Assembly: GCA_017481065.1 (NCBI GenBank)
Contig: JAFUPT010000095.1
Coordinates: 1-33,879 of the forward strand
Direction: 5' to 3'
Source: Clostridia bacterium
GTDB lineage: Bacteria; Bacillota_A; Clostridia; Christensenellales; Aristaeellaceae
Length of the DNA: 33,879 nt
In this document: piece by piece, positions 31,722 to 33,879 of the stretch
Numbering within the stretch: the stretch's first letter is position 1
How the letters are laid out: the number at the start of each line of letters is the position of its first letter
The notes under the pieces: generated by a model
What the model saw: the letters and a program-made list of their open reading frames with translations, nothing else
The model's database searches: none
What the model was told of the DNA's origin: nothing
Program-made: the position numbers and the translations under genes

Positions 31722-32147
31722 TCAAATGTACTTCGGTGCTTCGCTGTCGCAATAGATGCAGCGGTACACCTGCTTTTCCGGGTTCACAAGGCGGAATACA
31801 TGCTTGATCTCCTGCTCGGTGGAGGTGATGCAGCGGGGATTCTTGCACTTGATGATATCGGTCACCTTCTCCGGCAGGGAGAGGTATACGCGCTTGACGA
31901 GCTCGCCGTTGCGGATGATATTTACGGTGATGCCGGGATCAATGTAGCCCAGGATATCAAAATCGAGGTCGATCACCTGGCCGATCTTGATGATATCCTT
32001 GGTGCCCTTCTTGGAGCTATCGGCATTTTTGATCATGGCGACGGTGCAATCCAGCTTGCCGAGGCCAAGGATGTTGTAAATTTCCATTGCGCGGCCGGCG
32101 GTAATGTGGTCCAGCACGATGCCATCGCGAATCTGTCCAATAATCAT
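31722..32147 (-). CDS. pyrI: Aspartate carbamoyltransferase regulatory subunit
   Basis: A 141-residue regulatory chain of aspartate transcarbamylase, which binds nucleotide effectors and passes the signal to PyrB. The N-terminal allosteric domain has [21 protein letters not shown]. The C-terminal zinc domain has all four cysteines, C101, C106, C130 and C133 (KCKNPRC and YRCIYC). It starts at 32147 within the last codons of pyrB (ATGA overlap), with GGAGGTGG just upstream. Last gene of the operon. Confidence 0.96.
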   Translation of the reverse strand: MIIGQIRDGIVLDHITAGRAMEIYNILGLGKLDCTVAMIKNADSSKKGTKDIIKIGQVIDLDFDILGYIDPGITVNIIRNGELVKRVYLSLPEKVTDIIKCKNPRCITSTEQEIKHVFRLVNPEKQVYRCIYCDSEAPKYI

Positions 32148-33061
32148 ACGGCCACCTCCAGGAGCTTGAGAATCAGGGCCATGCGCATGTACTTGCCGTT
32201 CAGGGCCTGCTTGAAGTAGCAGGCGCGGGGATCATCATCCACCGCAACGGAAATTTCATTCACGCGGGGCAGCGGATGCAGGATGTTCAGGTCCGCCTTG
32301 GCGGTGCGCAGCTTCTCGGGAGTGAGGATATAGGTATCCTTCAGGCGGATATAATCGGCCTCGTTGAAGAAGCGCTCGCGCTGCACGCGGGTCATGTACA
32401 GGATATCCAGCTCCGGCATAACTTCCTCGAGGCTGGTAACTTCCTTATACTCGATGCCCTGGGGATCGAGCACATCGGTGAGGATATACTGGGGAATCCT
32501 CAATTCCTCAGGAGAAATCATCACGAATTTCACCCCTGCGTAGCGGCTCATGGCGGAAACGAGGGAATGCACGGTGCGGCCGAACTTCAAATCGCCGCAG
32601 AGGCCCACGGTGATGTTTTCAAACTTGCCCTTCTCGCGGTAGATGGTGAGCAGGTCCGCCAGGGTCTGGGTGGGATGGTTGTGGCCGCCGTCGCCCGCGT
32701 TGATTACCGGAATGCTCGCCGCCATGGAGGCAACCATCGGCGCGCCCTCCTTGGGATGGCGCATGGCGATGATATCGGCATAGCAGGAGATCATCTTCGC
32801 GGTATCGGAAACGGATTCGCCCTTGGACGCGGAGGAGGAGCCGGCGTCGGAGAAGCCGAGCACATTGCCGCCCAGTTCATACATGGCTGCCTCGAAGGAC
32901 AGGCGGGTGCGGGTGGAGGGCTCGAAGAAGAGGGTTGCCAGCTTCTTGCCATGGCAAACTTCCGCATACTTCTTCGGATTTTCGATGATATCCAGTGCGC
33001 GCTCAATCAGCTCCTGAATTTCATCGGTGGAGAGCTGCATGATATCGATCAGGTGTCTCAT
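32144..33061 (-). CDS. pyrB: Aspartate carbamoyltransferase catalytic subunit
   Basis: A 305-residue catalytic chain that joins carbamoyl phosphate and aspartate, the first committed step of pyrimidine synthesis. The carbamoyl-phosphate motif is S49-TRTR-53 ([13 protein letters not shown]). The SSSASKGES loop, [17 protein letters not shown] and HPLPRVNEI are also present. Length is that of the type that pairs with PyrI. It overlaps pyrE by ATGA at 33058-33061 and pyrI by ATGA at 32144-32147, so the three are translationally coupled. Confidence 0.97.
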   Translation of the reverse strand: MRHLIDIMQLSTDEIQELIERALDIIENPKKYAEVCHGKKLATLFFEPSTRTRLSFEAAMYELGGNVLGFSDAGSSSASKGESVSDTAKMISCYADIIAMRHPKEGAPMVASMAASIPVINAGDGGHNHPTQTLADLLTIYREKGKFENITVGLCGDLKFGRTVHSLVSAMSRYAGVKFVMISPEELRIPQYILTDVLDPQGIEYKEVTSLEEVMPELDILYMTRVQRERFFNEADYIRLKDTYILTPEKLRTAKADLNILHPLPRVNEISVAVDDDPRACYFKQALNGKYMRMALILKLLEVAV

Positions 33062-33696
33062 TTTGCGCCTCCGATCCAGCTTTCATCGCTGGGATTGTTG
33101 CGGAAGGCGATCAGGCGGGCGATATCCTCGGCCTTGATGTAACCGGCTTCGGCTGCGGCCTCGGCCATGGCGTCAAAATCGGTGAGGGAGATGTTCTTCA
33201 CATCTGCGGCGGCGAGGCGGTCGAGGCCCTTCTTCATGCCATAGGTGAAGATGGAAGCGATGCCGAGCACTTCCGCGCCAGCTTCGCGCAGCACGTTTAC
33301 AACATCGATGGCGCTGCCGCCGGTGGAGATCAAATCCTCAACAACAACCACCTTCTGGCCGGGAAGCAGCTTGCCTTCGATCTGGTTCTTGCGGCCGTGG
33401 TCCTTCGCGCCGGAGCGCACATAGCCCATGGGCATGTTCATCAGGTGACCAACGATGGCGGCGTGGGCGATGCCGGCGGTGGAGGTACCCATCAGCACTT
33501 CGGCGTCCGGATAGTTCTCGCGGATCACCTGCGCCAGGCCCTCTTCAATCTGGGTGCGCACTTCGGGAGCGGTCAGGGTGAGGCGGTTATCGCAGTAAAC
33601 GGGGCTCTTGATGCCGCTTGCCCAGGTGAAGGGCTCGTCGGGGCGGAAAATAACGGCCTGAATGCTCAGCAGAGCGTTTGCAATCTTCTTTTTCAT
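33058..33696 (-). CDS. pyrE: Orotate phosphoribosyltransferase
   Basis: A 212-residue enzyme that joins orotate and PRPP to give OMP. The PRPP motif [14 protein letters not shown] is at 116-129. The N-terminal [16 protein letters not shown] and the catalytic loop region [15 protein letters not shown] (94-108) are present. The ATG at 33696 has AAAGGAT upstream. It is the first gene of the pyrE-pyrB-pyrI operon; the other pyr genes are outside the window. Confidence 0.96.
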   Translation of the reverse strand: MKKKIANALLSIQAVIFRPDEPFTWASGIKSPVYCDNRLTLTAPEVRTQIEEGLAQVIRENYPDAEVLMGTSTAGIAHAAIVGHLMNMPMGYVRSGAKDHGRKNQIEGKLLPGQKVVVVEDLISTGGSAIDVVNVLREAGAEVLGIASIFTYGMKKGLDRLAAADVKNISLTDFDAMAEAAAEAGYIKAEDIARLIAFRNNPSDESWIGGAK

Positions 33697-33728
33697 GATG
33701 TATATCCTTTCGTTTTGAAGCTATACGA

Positions 33729-33845
33729 CTCAGGAGACGCTGTCTCCTGAGAACCTCTGTTCAAGGGACGCTGTCCCTTGAAAATCCCTGCCAAGGGGGA
33801 TGATCCCCCTTGGATCCCTCAGCATGCGATGCTGCGCATCGCTGA
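33729..33845 (-). repeat. Array of four hairpins in the pyr operon leader
   Basis: Four inverted repeats in 117 bp: CTCAGGAGAC-gct-GTCTCCTGAG (33729-33751), TTCAAGGGAC-gct-GTCCCTTGAA (33760-33782), CCAAGGGGGAT-g-ATCCCCCTTGG (33791-33813) and a TCAGC...GCTGA structure with an inner GATGC/GCATC stem (33819-33845). The first two share the core GACGCTGTC. They lie between the promoter and pyrE, so they would be part of the mRNA leader. None has a long U tract after it. Confidence 0.75.
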
Positions 33846-33854
33846 AGGACAATG

Positions 33855-33860
33855 ATTATA
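33855..33860 (-). promoter_or_regulatory. -10 element of the pyr operon promoter
   Basis: On the minus strand a perfect TATAAT (33860-33855). The matching -35 would fall at the very end of, or beyond, the window, so it cannot be checked. It gives a leader of about 150 nt. Confidence 0.6.
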
Positions 33861-33879
33861 TCTGTTTTTTCTTTTTGCA

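Noticed and set aside
33729..33845. A CRISPR array in the hairpin-rich pyr leader
   Set aside because: The units are inverted repeats with different arms, not identical direct repeats separated by unique spacers of constant length.
33697..33860. A PyrR-type attenuator in the pyr leader
   Set aside because: Neither the PyrR-binding loop consensus nor a terminator with a U tract is visible; the hairpins are of another kind.

Overview
The window is about 34 kb of GC-rich chromosome from what looks like an anaerobic, probably spore-forming member of the Bacillota, class Clostridia. The grounds are a T-box riboswitch in front of valS, an OmpR-type two-component pair followed by a GerMN-domain protein, a SpoIIQ-like M23 protein, two oxygen-sensitive class III ribonucleotide reductases with NrdR boxes, ThyX rather than ThyA, strong AGGAGG-type ribosome binding sites and TTGACA/TATAAT promoters. 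Genes are dense on both strands. I see no prophage, insertion sequence, CRISPR array, rRNA or tRNA. The species cannot be named from the sequence alone.

Layout from left to right. 1-794 (-): the 5' part of valS behind a T-box leader. 791-4133 (-): pgsA, a small conserved protein, a SpoIIQ-like M23 protein and a D,D-carboxypeptidase with a basic tail. 4171-7977 (+): response regulator, histidine kinase and triple-GerMN protein, an arrangement like actinobacterial mtrA-mtrB-lpqB. 8210-9934 (-): an asparagine-synthetase-like protein without the glutaminase cysteine. 9993-14716 (+): MBL hydrolase, comEC, holA and a small secreted protein. 14733-15482 (-): yebC. 15628-16257 (+): recX.

16320-23292 is a DNA-precursor block: a tandem ThyX (-), nrdD copy 1 (+), then nrdG and nrdD copy 2 (-). 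Each nrdD is preceded by a pair of NrdR-box-like palindromes about three helical turns apart. 23324-29477 (-) is one very large secreted protein of 1988 aa: signal peptide, Pro/Thr/Glu repeat, SH3-like segment, about 18 Big_2 Ig-like domains and a C-terminal caspase-fold (clan CD) peptidase domain. 29535-30863 (-): a dicarboxylate/amino-acid symporter. 30919-31643 (-): a nitroreductase gene broken by one frameshift. 31722-33860 (-): pyrE-pyrB-pyrI, joined by two ATGA overlaps, behind a leader made almost entirely of hairpins.

The main themes are envelope and cell-wall functions (M23 protein, carboxypeptidase, two-component system with GerMN protein, Big_2/caspase protein) and nucleotide supply (ThyX, NrdD/NrdG, pyr operon). 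Three envelope genes far apart share an unusual promoter form, TGTACA-17 bp-TATAAT. The items most worth a second look are the Big_2/caspase protein and its three-domain repeat periodicity, the ThyX fusion whose halves have lost complementary parts of the active-site motif, the hairpin that sequesters the M23 gene's ribosome binding site, and the hairpin array in the pyr leader.
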